From Mycobacterium sp. JS623 (GTDB lineage Bacteria > Actinomycetota > Actinomycetes > Mycobacteriales > Mycobacteriaceae), in NCBI RefSeq assembly GCF_000328565.1, contig NC_019966.1:5890001-5954000 (forward strand): a DNA stretch of 64,000 nucleotides, read 5' to 3'. Made by a program: the position numbers and the translations under genes. The notes below the pieces were generated by a model. It saw only the letters and a program-made list of their open reading frames with translations. It had not been told where the DNA came from and made no database searches. Positions 25,201 through 35,732 of this stretch are shown here, in pieces; position 1 is the first letter of the stretch, and the number at the start of each line of letters is the position of its first letter.

Positions 25201-26181
25201 ACCATGGTGGCGTCCTACGAGCTGGGTGGCGGCTGGATCCACGTCGCCAAGACGACCATCGGCAAGCGGGCCTTCCTGGGCAACTCCGGCATTACCCAGC
25301 CCGGCCGGCGGGTGCCCGACGATGGTCTGGTCGCGGTGCTGTCGGCGACGCCGCACAAAGCCAAGGCAGGCTCGTCGTGGCTGGGCAGTCCGCCGGTCCG
25401 GTTGCGCCGCAACCCCACCGCGGCCGACGTGTTGCGCACGTTCCATCCGTCGCTGCGGCTGAAGATTCTTCGCTCGTTGGTCGAGACGTGCCGGCTGATC
25501 CCGATGATCGTGACGTTCGCCATCGGGGTGGCTGTTCTGTCGGCGGTGCAGTGGCTGGCAATGGAAATCGGCTGGGGCTGGACGGCGGTGGCCAGCGGTG
25601 TCGTGCTGCTGACCGCGGGGGCGTTCGCGGGTGGAGTCGCTGTGATTGCGAAATGGGTTCTAGTTGGCCGCATTACGGCCATCGAGCATCCACTGTGGTC
25701 GTCGTTCGTGTGGCGAAACGAGGTATCGGACACTTTCGTGGAGACGGTCGCAGCGCCATGGTTCGCCCGCGCCGCCAGCGGGACTCCGGTGATGAACCTG
25801 TGGCTGCGCGCGCTTGGCGCGAAGATCGGCCGCGGTGTCTGGTGTGAGACGTACTGGCTGCCCGAGGCCGACCTGGTGACCCTCGAGAAGGGTGCAACGG
25901 TCAACCGCGGCTGCGTCGTGCAGACCCACTTGTTCCACGACCGGATCATGCGGATGGACACCGTTGTGCTGGAACAGGGTTCGACGCTGGGCACGCACTG
26001 CGTCGCACTGCCTGCCGCACGCATCGGTGCAGGCGCAACGGTAGGTCCGGCATCGCTGGTGATGCGCGGCGACGAGGTACCGCCGTCCACGCGCTGGCAA
26101 GGCAATCCGATCGCGCCGTGGAACCTGTTCCGCAAGAAGCGTGGCGATACGCCGAAGCCCCCCAAAGAAAGCGCCGCGTGA
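22270..26181 (+). CDS. Pls/PosA-type nonribosomal peptide synthetase with C-terminal hexapeptide-repeat membrane domains
   Basis: A 1303-residue protein. The adenylation domain spans about 20-515: A3 IFTSGSTGTPKG (155-166), A4 VAFDASCEEMW (204-214), A5 NTYGPTE (294-300), then A7 YRSGDLVR. A carrier domain has its phosphopantetheine serine near 537 (FHALGGGSLSAAQL). No condensation domain is visible. The rest has about six membrane segments and left-handed beta-helix stretches (for example VGNDASIGARTTLLPGAVIGKNADV), the layout of epsilon-poly-lysine synthetase (Pls) and its relatives. It should activate one amino acid and link it to a membrane-associated acceptor or polymer. The start is GTG 22270. 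The last codons overlap the M1 peptidase gene. Confidence 0.88.
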   Translation: MTTAFHPEVPPQYLLSSFAPEPRTLIDILYETADRYPDAPALDDGEVQLTYAELISDIEESLDWLAARGIGRGDRIGIRMPSGNYALYVAILATLAAGAAYVPVDADDPDERAELVFGEADVVGIITERGLSRARGESRGWRAGAPLGRDDAWIIFTSGSTGTPKGVAVTHRSAAAFVDAEAQMFLQDNPIGPGDRVLAGLSVAFDASCEEMWLAWRHGACLVPAPRSLVRSGMDLGPWLVSRDITVVSTVPTLAALWPAEALEAVRLLIFGGEACPPELAERLAVEGREVWNTYGPTEATVVACAARLEGSAPVGIGLPLRGWDLAVVDKDGEPVRTGEVGELVIGGIGLARYLDPAKDAEKYAMMPTLGWSRAYRSGDLVRLEPDGLYFMGRADDQVKVGGRRIELGEVDAALVNLPGVSGGAAAVRKTASGTPLLVGYVASADPSFDIGKARAALADTLPAALVPRLVLVDELPTRTSGKVDRNALPWPVAGGCADEEPDLGGTLGWLAGLWREVLAAPVDGPEADFHALGGGSLSAAQLVAAMRQRYPQVTVADLYDHPRIGSLAGYLDELDPPPAVEARVVKPTPRLTQAVQVALSLPLATLTGLQWVIWLALLNNVVAQLHPPSWLAPVNWWFVGVGFVLFITPVGRMSIAAFCARILLGGLQPGTYRRGGPVHLRVWVAERLAEASGAENQAGAPWLVYYARMLGNTVGKGVDLHSPPPVTGMMRLGHRCSIEPEVDLSGHWIDGDQFHVGPITVGNDASIGARTTLLPGAVIGKNADVAPGSGVVGKVKNGQYWKGSPAVKSGKARHPWPEHRPPRAPVWVAIYGVTSILLGGLPLLALGVGLAVIGWAVRDAASLKDALTAAALWTPAATLAAVLTYAALTVIGVRLLSMWMPEGYHPVRSRVGWQLWATERLMDAARDYLFPIYASLLTPWWLRVLGAKVGRGTEISTALLVPKFTVVEDGAFLADDTMVASYELGGGWIHVAKTTIGKRAFLGNSGITQPGRRVPDDGLVAVLSATPHKAKAGSSWLGSPPVRLRRNPTAADVLRTFHPSLRLKILRSLVETCRLIPMIVTFAIGVAVLSAVQWLAMEIGWGWTAVASGVVLLTAGAFAGGVAVIAKWVLVGRITAIEHPLWSSFVWRNEVSDTFVETVAAPWFARAASGTPVMNLWLRALGAKIGRGVWCETYWLPEADLVTLEKGATVNRGCVVQTHLFHDRIMRMDTVVLEQGSTLGTHCVALPAARIGAGATVGPASLVMRGDEVPPSTRWQGNPIAPWNLFRKKRGDTPKPPKESAA

Positions 26182-27527
26182 CGAGAAGCAAGAAAGCAGC
26201 GAAGAAAGCGGCCCAACCACCGGTCATCGATCCGTACCTGCCCGCCAACGGCAACTTCGGCTATCGAGTCTCGCGCTACGAGCTGGACCTCGAATACAAG
26301 GTGGTGATCAACCGGCTGGCCGGATCCGCCACCATCACCGCCGTCACCCTCGCGGCGTTGCGCACCTTCACCCTCGACCTGTCGGACGCCCTTTCGGTGA
26401 CCAAGGTGTCGGTCAACGGCAAGCGCCCGGCCCAGTTTCGGTCGTCGGCGGGCAAGCTGCGCATCGCGCTGGCCGACGCGCTGCCCGCGGGCGCGGCGAT
26501 GACGATCGCGGTGCGCTACGGCGGTACCCCGCGGCCGATCCGCTCCTATTGGGGCGAAGTCGGTTTCGAGGAACTGTCCAACGGCGTGCTCGTCGCAGGC
26601 CAACCCAACGGCGCCGCGTCGTGGTTCCCCTGCGACGACCATCCCAGCGCCAAGGCCAGCTTCCGCATCCAAGTCAGCACGGAGAGCCCGTATTACGCGC
26701 TGGCCAACGGTGAACTGTTGTCGCGGCGCGCCAGAGCGGGCATGACGACCTGGACCTACGAGCAGGCCGAGCCGACGTCGACGTATCTGATCACGCTGCA
26801 GATAGGCATGTACGACCGGGTTCGACTGGCCAAGAACGGCGTTCAGATGCACGCCGTGCTGCCCGAGCGGTTGCGCGGCAACTTCGAGCAGGACTTCGCC
26901 GACCAGCCGCAGATGATGAAGTTGTTCGTCAAGCTGTTCGGCCCCTACCCGCTGGACACCGGCTACACAGTGGTGGTGACCGACGACGATCTCGAGATAC
27001 CCCTTGAGGCACAGGGCATTTCGATCTTCGGAGCAAACCATTGCGACGGCAAGGGTAGCGCCGAACGGCTGATCGCTCACGAGCTGGCGCATCAGTGGTT
27101 CGGCAATTCTGTCACCGCCAAACGCTGGCGGCACATCTGGCTACACGAAGGCTTCGCTTGCTACGCCGAATGGCTGTGGTCTGAGCACTCCGGTGGCCGC
27201 ACCGCCGACGAGTGGGCGCGCCACTATTACCACCGGCTGGTCGATTCGCCGCAGGATCTGTTCCTGGCCGATCCGGGCCCGCGCGACATGTTCGACGATC
27301 GCGTGTACAAACGCGGCGCGCTGACCCTGCACGTGTTGCGTCGGCGCATCGGCGACGAGAATTTCTTTGCGCTACTTAAGGATTGGGCGGCGCGCTATCG
27401 GCACGGAACCGTCGTCACCGACGACTTCACCGGATTGGCCGCCAACTATGCACACGAATCGTTGCGACCGCTGTGGGATGCGTGGCTGTACTCGATGCCG
27501 GTGCCCGAGCTGGACGGGCCGTCATGA
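26178..27527 (+). CDS. M1-family zinc metallopeptidase
   Basis: A 449-residue aminopeptidase-type enzyme. HELAHQWFGN carries HExxH, and the third zinc ligand is the Glu in HEGFACYAEW 18 residues on. The exopeptidase motif G-x-M-E-N is not present at the usual place, where EAQGISIFG is found, so substrate recognition may differ from classic aminopeptidase N. A lysine-rich N-terminus (TRSKKAAKKAA) has no signal peptide. GTG 26178 overlaps the NRPS stop (GTGA). The C-terminal domain is short compared with the usual 850-residue enzymes. Its position suggests it processes or trims the NRPS product. Confidence 0.86.
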   Translation: MTRSKKAAKKAAQPPVIDPYLPANGNFGYRVSRYELDLEYKVVINRLAGSATITAVTLAALRTFTLDLSDALSVTKVSVNGKRPAQFRSSAGKLRIALADALPAGAAMTIAVRYGGTPRPIRSYWGEVGFEELSNGVLVAGQPNGAASWFPCDDHPSAKASFRIQVSTESPYYALANGELLSRRARAGMTTWTYEQAEPTSTYLITLQIGMYDRVRLAKNGVQMHAVLPERLRGNFEQDFADQPQMMKLFVKLFGPYPLDTGYTVVVTDDDLEIPLEAQGISIFGANHCDGKGSAERLIAHELAHQWFGNSVTAKRWRHIWLHEGFACYAEWLWSEHSGGRTADEWARHYYHRLVDSPQDLFLADPGPRDMFDDRVYKRGALTLHVLRRRIGDENFFALLKDWAARYRHGTVVTDDFTGLAANYAHESLRPLWDAWLYSMPVPELDGPS

Positions 27528-28798
27528 CCGACGCACCGACACCGACCGGGCCGATCACGCGCGCCAGCGTGACCCGGGTCGGCACAGCGACCGTGTTGTC
27601 GGCGCTGTGCGGATACGCGGTGCTGTATCTGGCCGCCCGGGATCTCGAGCCGGCGGGCTTCTCGGTGTTCGGGGTGTTCTGGGGTGCATTCGGGTTGGTC
27701 ACCGGCGCTGCGTTCGGGCTGCTGCAGGAAGCCACCCGCGAGGTGCGCTCGGCGAGGTACACGGAGTTGGTGGCCGGAGCCGGAGGGCCGGCGACATCGG
27801 ACAGAGATCCGCGCACGCACCCGATGCGGGTAGCAGCGATGGTGGGTGTGGTGGCCGCGGTGGTGATCGCAGCGAGCTCACCGCTGTGGTCGGCGCACGT
27901 GTTTGTCGAGTCACAGTGGTTGAGTGTCGCGCTGCTGAGCGTCGGACTGGCGGGCTTCTGCCTGCACGCCACGCTCCTGGGCATGTTGGCCGGCGTGAAC
28001 CGCTGGACCGAATACGGGTCGCTGATGGTGACCGACGCGGGCATGCGGGTGGCGGTGGCCGCCGCGACGTTCGTGGTCGGATGGGGCCTGGTCGGCTACC
28101 TGTGGGCGACGGTCGCAGGTGCGATCGCGTGGCTGCTCCTGCTCATCGCGTCGCCCTCTACACGTGCGGCGGCGCGACTGCTGACGCCCGGCGGCACCAT
28201 CACGTTCCTTCGCGGCGCGTCGCATTCGATCGCCGCCGCGGGGGCCAGCGCGATCCTGGTGATGGGTTTCCCGGTGCTGCTCAAGGCGACCTCGGGCGAT
28301 CTGGGCGCCACCGGTGGCGTTGTGATCCTGGCTGTGACACTGACCCGGGCGCCGCTGCTGGTGCCGTTGACCGCGATGCAGGGGAATCTGATCGCCCATT
28401 TCGTCGACCAGCGCACGGAGCGGCTGCGGGCGCTGGTGCAGCCCGCGCTGGCGGTGACCGGCCTCGGTTTGCTCGGGGTGCTGCTCGCGGGGGTGTTCGG
28501 ACCATGGCTGTTGCGGGAAGGGTTCGGCGCGCAGTATCTGGCCAACGGTGCACTGCTGGCCTGGCTGACCGCGGCTGCCGTGGCGATCGCCTTGTTGACG
28601 TTGACCGGCGCTGCGGCGGTGGCAGGCGCCCTGCACAGGGCCTATTCGCTGGGCTGGGTGTCCGCGACGGTGGCGTCTGCGCTGTTGCTGCTGTTGCCGG
28701 TCGGGTTGGAGACGCGCACGGTCATCGCGCTGCTGTGCGGGCCGATGGTGGGAATCGCGGTTCACCTGGCCGCGCTTGCCAGGATGTCGGTCGGGTGA
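27524..28798 (+). CDS. polytopic membrane protein, polysaccharide-flippase-like
   Basis: A 424-residue protein with about 12 hydrophobic helices, starting after a short cytoplasmic tail (first helix GTATVLSALCGYAVLYLAA). The paired-helix layout resembles the MOP/Wzx-type exporters. By order it matches M. tuberculosis Rv3630 as I remember it. ATG 27524 overlaps the M1 stop (ATGA). The next reading frame continues in the same phase after the stop at 28796-28798, directly into the glycosyltransferase. Confidence 0.8.
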   Translation: MTDAPTPTGPITRASVTRVGTATVLSALCGYAVLYLAARDLEPAGFSVFGVFWGAFGLVTGAAFGLLQEATREVRSARYTELVAGAGGPATSDRDPRTHPMRVAAMVGVVAAVVIAASSPLWSAHVFVESQWLSVALLSVGLAGFCLHATLLGMLAGVNRWTEYGSLMVTDAGMRVAVAAATFVVGWGLVGYLWATVAGAIAWLLLLIASPSTRAAARLLTPGGTITFLRGASHSIAAAGASAILVMGFPVLLKATSGDLGATGGVVILAVTLTRAPLLVPLTAMQGNLIAHFVDQRTERLRALVQPALAVTGLGLLGVLLAGVFGPWLLREGFGAQYLANGALLAWLTAAAVAIALLTLTGAAAVAGALHRAYSLGWVSATVASALLLLLPVGLETRTVIALLCGPMVGIAVHLAALARMSVG

Positions 28799-28822
28799 GG
28801 CTGTATTTTTGAGGACATCAGC

Positions 28823-29524
28823 ATCTCGGACACGCGCTACCACGACGTTTGGCTCATCATTCCCGCCTTCAATGAGGCGAGCGTTATCGGCGACGTCATC
28901 TCTGACGTTCGCTCCGTTTTCGACCACGTGGTGTGTGTCGACGACGGCAGCCGCGATGACACCGGCGAGGTGGCGTGGCGCGCCGGGGCACATTCGGTGC
29001 GTCACCCGGTCAACCTCGGCCAGGGCGCGGCCATCCAGACCGGCGTGGAGTACGCCCGCCGGCAGCCCGGCGCCGCGGTGTTCGCCACCTTCGACGCCGA
29101 CGGTCAGCATCGCGTCAAGGACGTCATCCGGATGATCGACCGGCTGTCAAGCGACGACGTCGATCTCGTCGTCGGCACGCGGTTCGCCGACCCCGGTGTG
29201 GTGAGCCACACGCCGCTGCTGAAGCGAATTGTGCTGCGAACGGCGGCCACGTTGAGCAGGCGCAGCCGCCAGCTCGGGCTGACTGATGCGCACAACGGCC
29301 TGCGTGTGTTCAACAAGAAGGTCGCCGACGCGCTCAACCTCACCATGAGCGGCATGAGTCACGCCGACGAGTTCATCGCCCTGGCGTATGAAAACCATTG
29401 GCGGGTAACGGAAGAACCCGTCGAGATTCTCTACACCGAATACTCGATGTCTAAGGGCCAGCCGTTGCTCAACGGCGTCAACATCATCTTCGACGGTTGG
29501 TTGCGAGGGAGGATGTCGCGATGA
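28823..29524 (+). CDS. family 2 glycosyltransferase (start codon non-canonical)
   Basis: About 233 residues with the GT-A fold: VWLIIPAFNEASVIGDVI at the N-terminus, the DXD-like VCVDDGSRDD, then FATFDADGQHRVKDV and the ADEFIALAYENHWRV stretch. It resembles polyprenyl-phosphate sugar transferases (DPM/GtrB type). No ATG, GTG or TTG exists in frame between the upstream stop at 28798 and GTG 28928, which would delete the catalytic N-terminus. I place the start at ATC 28823 (read I/M-S-D-T-R-Y), preceded by GAGG at 8 nt; ATT 28805 is another option. It overlaps the DUF2304 gene (ATGA). Confidence 0.82.
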   Translation: MSDTRYHDVWLIIPAFNEASVIGDVISDVRSVFDHVVCVDDGSRDDTGEVAWRAGAHSVRHPVNLGQGAAIQTGVEYARRQPGAAVFATFDADGQHRVKDVIRMIDRLSSDDVDLVVGTRFADPGVVSHTPLLKRIVLRTAATLSRRSRQLGLTDAHNGLRVFNKKVADALNLTMSGMSHADEFIALAYENHWRVTEEPVEILYTEYSMSKGQPLLNGVNIIFDGWLRGRMSR

Positions 29525-29862
29525 ACTGGATCCAGGCGCTGCTGATCATCTCGGTGCTGGCGCTGTTGGTCTACCTGTTGCGCTCGCGCCGCAACGCACG
29601 GTCCAAGGCGTGGGTGAAGGTCGGCTACGTGCTGTTCGTCATCGCTGGGATTTACGCGATCCTTCGGCCGGACGACACCACCGTCGTCGCGAATTGGCTT
29701 GGCGTCAAGCGCGGTACCGATCTGATGTTGTACCTGCTGATCATCGCGTTCGTGTTCACGACGCTGTCGGCCTACATGCGGTTCAAGGATCTCGAGCTGA
29801 AGTACGCGCGGCTGGCACGGGAAGTGGCGTTGCAGACCGCTCGGGTGCCCGAGGAGCACTAG
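29521..29862 (+). CDS. DUF2304 small membrane protein
   Basis: A 113-residue protein with three hydrophobic segments (WIQALLIISVLALLVYLL, VKVGYVLFVIAGIYAIL, LMLYLLIIAFVFTTLSAY) and a charged C-terminal helix. DUF2304 proteins typically sit beside GT2 enzymes and may assist them at the membrane. ATG 29521 overlaps the glycosyltransferase stop. Its TAG stop shares the CTAG at 29859-29862 with the convergent TetR gene. Confidence 0.85.
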   Translation: MNWIQALLIISVLALLVYLLRSRRNARSKAWVKVGYVLFVIAGIYAILRPDDTTVVANWLGVKRGTDLMLYLLIIAFVFTTLSAYMRFKDLELKYARLAREVALQTARVPEEH

Positions 29863-30455
29863 GGGCGCTCGGGCGCGCCGCCAATCAAAGTGGCCAACAG
29901 TGCAATTCGCTTGGCTTCAAGGTCAGGCTGAGGCAGAACCGCCCTGACGATCGCCGCACCGTCGAAGGTGTTGGTGATGATCGCGACCAATGCGACGAAG
30001 GTGTCGTCGGGGAACTGATCCGCCCCGGGCAGCGCCCTGGCGGCGTCGTAGATGTTGGCGGCGTATTCGGTGAGCACCTCTTGCAGAGTGGCCCGCAGCT
30101 TCTCGTCGGTACGTGAAGCGACCATCAGCTCGTACATCACCGTATTGGTGGCGTTGCCGGTGAGGTCGCGCATGATCGTCAGCGCCGCCTTCAGCGCCGG
30201 CTTGTCGGCCGGTATCTCGGCGACCTGCTTGGTGAACGAGTCGAGTTGGCGTCGCATCACCTCGCGTGCGGTGGCGGCCATGAAATCGCCCATGGTCGGG
30301 AAGTGCCGGAACAGCGCGCCGTCGGACACTTGGGCGCGCTTCGCGATCACGGCGGCCGACGCGCGCGCATAGCCGACATCGATGATGGTGTCGATGCTGG
30401 CGTCCAGCAGCCGCGCGATGGTTTCCTCGCGACGTTGCTGCTGTGTCCGTGGCAT
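29859..30455 (-). CDS. TetR-family transcriptional regulator
   Basis: A 198-residue regulator. The N-terminal helix-turn-helix is clear: RREETIARLLDASIDTIIDVG, then ASAAVIAKRAQVSDGALFRHFPTMGDF. The C-terminal ligand domain shows no recognised match. ATG 30455 is used; a TTG at 30464 overlapping the upstream stop is possible. It lies 1 nt downstream of the amidohydrolase gene on the same strand, so it may regulate that gene or itself. Confidence 0.92.
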   Translation of the reverse strand: MPRTQQQRREETIARLLDASIDTIIDVGYARASAAVIAKRAQVSDGALFRHFPTMGDFMAATAREVMRRQLDSFTKQVAEIPADKPALKAALTIMRDLTGNATNTVMYELMVASRTDEKLRATLQEVLTEYAANIYDAARALPGADQFPDDTFVALVAIITNTFDGAAIVRAVLPQPDLEAKRIALLATLIGGAPERP

Positions 30456-30456
30456 G

Positions 30457-32238
30457 TCAGGCAAGCGCTTTCGCGGGTTCGCGGGCGTCGGCGCGAAGGA
30501 AGCGGCCGGATTTCACCGTCGTCCCGTAGCCATCGCAGAACTGGCCGTTGCGGAAGACCACGCTGCCGTTGACGCCGGTAGCGACGACCGCGGCGTCGTT
30601 GCGGTTGACCATGCGGCTCAGGTCGCCGTAAAACGGCACCTTCTCTTCGTGATAAGCGTCAACCGAGCTGTCGAGGCCGGCTGGGTCGATCACCACGAAG
30701 TCCGCCCGATCGCCCTCGCGCAGGGTCCCTGCATCCAGACCGAACCAATCGGCGACCTCGGCGGTCAGCCGGTGCACCGCTCGTTCGACGCTCAGGAACG
30801 GACGCCCGGCAGCCTCCGCGTCGCGGACACGCTTCAGCAGCCGCAGCGAAAAGTTGTAGAACGCCATGTTCCGCAGGTGCGCACCGGCGTCGGAGAAGCC
30901 CATGTGGACGGACGGATCCGCGGCGAGCTTGTCGAGATGGCGGCGCCGGTGGTTGGCGACGATGGTTGTCCAGCGGACGTTGCGCTCGCCGTTTTCGACA
31001 AGCACGTCCAAGAACGCATCGAGCGGGTGCAGCCCGCGCTCGTCGGCGATCTGGCCAAAGCTCTTTCCAATGAGCGTCGTATCCGGACATTCGACGATGG
31101 TGGCGTCATGAAAATCCCTGTGCCACAACGTCGGGCCGAGCTTGCGGCGGTCGAACGACCGGCGGAACCGGCGACGGTAGTCGGTGTCGGCGAGCAGTTG
31201 GTTGCGCGCGATCTGCTCCCGCAGATGAAGTGCGGCGGTGCCTGCACCGAATTCCTCGAACACCGGCAGGTCGATACCGTCGGAGTACAGCTCGAACGGC
31301 ACCGGAAGGTGCTGGAACCGCACGAACGAGTCGAAGACCTTGTTGAGAAGCCTTGTGCCGGGCCCGAATACGTGCACTGCACCGGGAGCGGACTTGGCGT
31401 CGGCCGACACCAGCAGGCTCATCCGTACGCCGGCACGCCTGCCGAACCACCGACTGCTGGTCAAGAAGAACATCAATGCTTCGAGCGGGTTTTTGGTGTT
31501 GGGTGCGCTCTGCAGAATTCGGCGACGCTTGCGCAGGACTGAGATCAGCTTGCGGCGCTCACGCCAGGTGGCGAAGGTCGACGGCAGCGCGCGCGACCGG
31601 TAGCGGTCTCCGTCGAGTTTGTCGATGGGAGCGTCCATTCCGGACATTCCGAGAAGCCCGGCGTCGAGAGCCTGCTCGAGCAAGCCTGCCATCCGGTCCA
31701 GCTCGGCTTCCGTCGGCTTCACGCCGTCAGTGGTGGCGCGGTCGAGGCCGAGGACCGCGGTGCGCAAATCCGAATGCCCAAGCATGGAGCTGACATTGGG
31801 CCCGAGCGGCAGGTCGTCGAGAGCACGCACGTATTCCGCGGGCGTCGACCACGTCTTCTTGGCTTCGAGCGCGCCGAGCACGTACTGGCGCGGGACGGCT
31901 TCCACCCGGCTGAACAGATCTGCGGCGTCTTCAGCGTCGGAGTAGACCGCCGAGAGCGAACAGTTTCCCAACAACAGAGTGGTCACACCGTGGCGCACCG
32001 ACTCCCGCAGCCCCGGGTCGAGCAGCACCTCGGCGTCGTAGTGGGTGTGCACGTCGATGAACCCGGGCAGGATCCACTTGCCCGCGGCGTCGATCACGTC
32101 CGGGCAACCCGCCTCGTCGAGGGCCTCGGGAGATACCGCGGCAACGACGCCGTCGCGAATCCCCAGCGTGCGGACCTGCGGCGCGGCTCCGGTGCCGTCG
32201 AACCACAGGCCGTTACGAACGATGACGTCATAGGTCAT
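30457..32238 (-). CDS. amidohydrolase, N-acyl-D-amino-acid deacylase family
   Basis: A 593-residue metal-dependent hydrolase. The first metal motif is HTH within LPGFIDVHTHYDAEV. The composite beta domain is seen at the start (YDVIVRNGLWFDGTG) and end (GVNGSVVFRNGQ). Further ligands likely come from MLGHSDLR and GFSDAGAHLRN. Family members deacylate N-acyl-D-amino acids or cleave related amides; the physiological substrate is unknown. ATG 32238 precedes a short spacer to the epimerase gene. The TetR gene follows. Confidence 0.86.
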   Translation of the reverse strand: MTYDVIVRNGLWFDGTGAAPQVRTLGIRDGVVAAVSPEALDEAGCPDVIDAAGKWILPGFIDVHTHYDAEVLLDPGLRESVRHGVTTLLLGNCSLSAVYSDAEDAADLFSRVEAVPRQYVLGALEAKKTWSTPAEYVRALDDLPLGPNVSSMLGHSDLRTAVLGLDRATTDGVKPTEAELDRMAGLLEQALDAGLLGMSGMDAPIDKLDGDRYRSRALPSTFATWRERRKLISVLRKRRRILQSAPNTKNPLEALMFFLTSSRWFGRRAGVRMSLLVSADAKSAPGAVHVFGPGTRLLNKVFDSFVRFQHLPVPFELYSDGIDLPVFEEFGAGTAALHLREQIARNQLLADTDYRRRFRRSFDRRKLGPTLWHRDFHDATIVECPDTTLIGKSFGQIADERGLHPLDAFLDVLVENGERNVRWTTIVANHRRRHLDKLAADPSVHMGFSDAGAHLRNMAFYNFSLRLLKRVRDAEAAGRPFLSVERAVHRLTAEVADWFGLDAGTLREGDRADFVVIDPAGLDSSVDAYHEEKVPFYGDLSRMVNRNDAAVVATGVNGSVVFRNGQFCDGYGTTVKSGRFLRADAREPAKALA

Positions 32239-32319
32239 GACGCCAACCGTACAACAGAAAGTGAGTACTTACAATCTTTTTCTCGGGCAGCTAGTCCCGG
32301 CCCGCAGTTTCGCGGAGGT

Positions 32320-35077
<2,758 letters not shown>

Positions 35078-35101
35078 TCCGTGCGTCCGGATAATGGACG
35101 C

Positions 35102-35464
35102 ATGACAGATGTGCGTGAACAAGGTCTTCAAGTCTTCCGCGAGCTGCTGCCGGGCGCTGAGGTCAAGCTGCGCGACGGCACGTTCGGCGACGAGCTTCTC
35201 GAGATCGGCATCGACAACATCTTCGGCCGGTTGTGGGCCCGCGAGGGGCTGAGCCGGCGCGACCGCAGCCTCGTCACGCTCGGCATCCTGATCGCGCTGC
35301 GGGCCACCGACGAGCTCACGTTCCATGTGCAGATCGCCCGCAACAACGGGCTCACCGAGGACGAGATCGCCGAAGTCATCTACCACGCCAGCGGCTACGC
35401 CGGCTTTCCCGCCGCCAACACTGCCAACAAGATCGCGCGCGAAGTGTTTGACGCCAAGTCCTAA
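35102..35464 (+). CDS. carboxymuconolactone decarboxylase family protein
   Basis: A 120-residue helical protein of the CMD family: VFRELLPGAEVKLRDG, then SRRDRSLVTLGILIALRATDE, FHVQIARNNGLTEDEIAEV and YAGFPAANTANKIA. The CxxC redox pair of the AhpD subfamily is absent, so it is of the decarboxylase or unknown subgroup. It starts 24 nt after the membrane-protein gene and probably shares its transcript. Confidence 0.9.
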   Translation: MTDVREQGLQVFRELLPGAEVKLRDGTFGDELLEIGIDNIFGRLWAREGLSRRDRSLVTLGILIALRATDELTFHVQIARNNGLTEDEIAEVIYHASGYAGFPAANTANKIAREVFDAKS

Positions 35465-35609
35465 CGGCACCTCGACGAGGTGGTGCCCCCGTTGAGGACT
35501 TCTTGAGTGGCGCATATGGCGGGTGACACTGCGCGAGCGACCGCAACATGCCAGCAGAACTCGGCGCGTCGTGTGCAAACACGGTCATTCGCGCGAAGGA
35601 ACAGTCTGA

Positions 35610-35681
35610 GCCACCTAGGAGAATCGAACTCCTGACCTATTCATTACGAGTGAATCGCTCTACCGACTGAGCTAAGGTGGC
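35610..35681 (-). tRNA. tRNA-Thr (anticodon CGU)
   Basis: On the minus strand a 72-nt cloverleaf is complete: acceptor arms GCCACC and GGTGGC, D-arm with AGCTCAGTCGGTAGAGC, anticodon loop CTCGTAA giving CGU, and T-arm GGTTCGATTC-type as AGGAGTTCGATTCTCCT. It reads ACG codons. The CCA end is not encoded. Confidence 0.97.
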
Positions 35682-35732
35682 GTGCCCTTGCGGGCGGCAC
35701 GAGTCTACGGCAGGCCCCGCCGACGGCCCAAG

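Noticed and set aside
24121..25847. Long frames on both strands (441 and 562 residues) inside the NRPS gene
   Set aside because: No recognisable domains; the NRPS frame carries membrane and hexapeptide-repeat domains continuously through this stretch.
35465..35609. CACCTCGACGAGGTG palindrome after the CMD gene
   Set aside because: Short arms without T-tract; could be chance in GC-rich DNA, not listed as a terminator.
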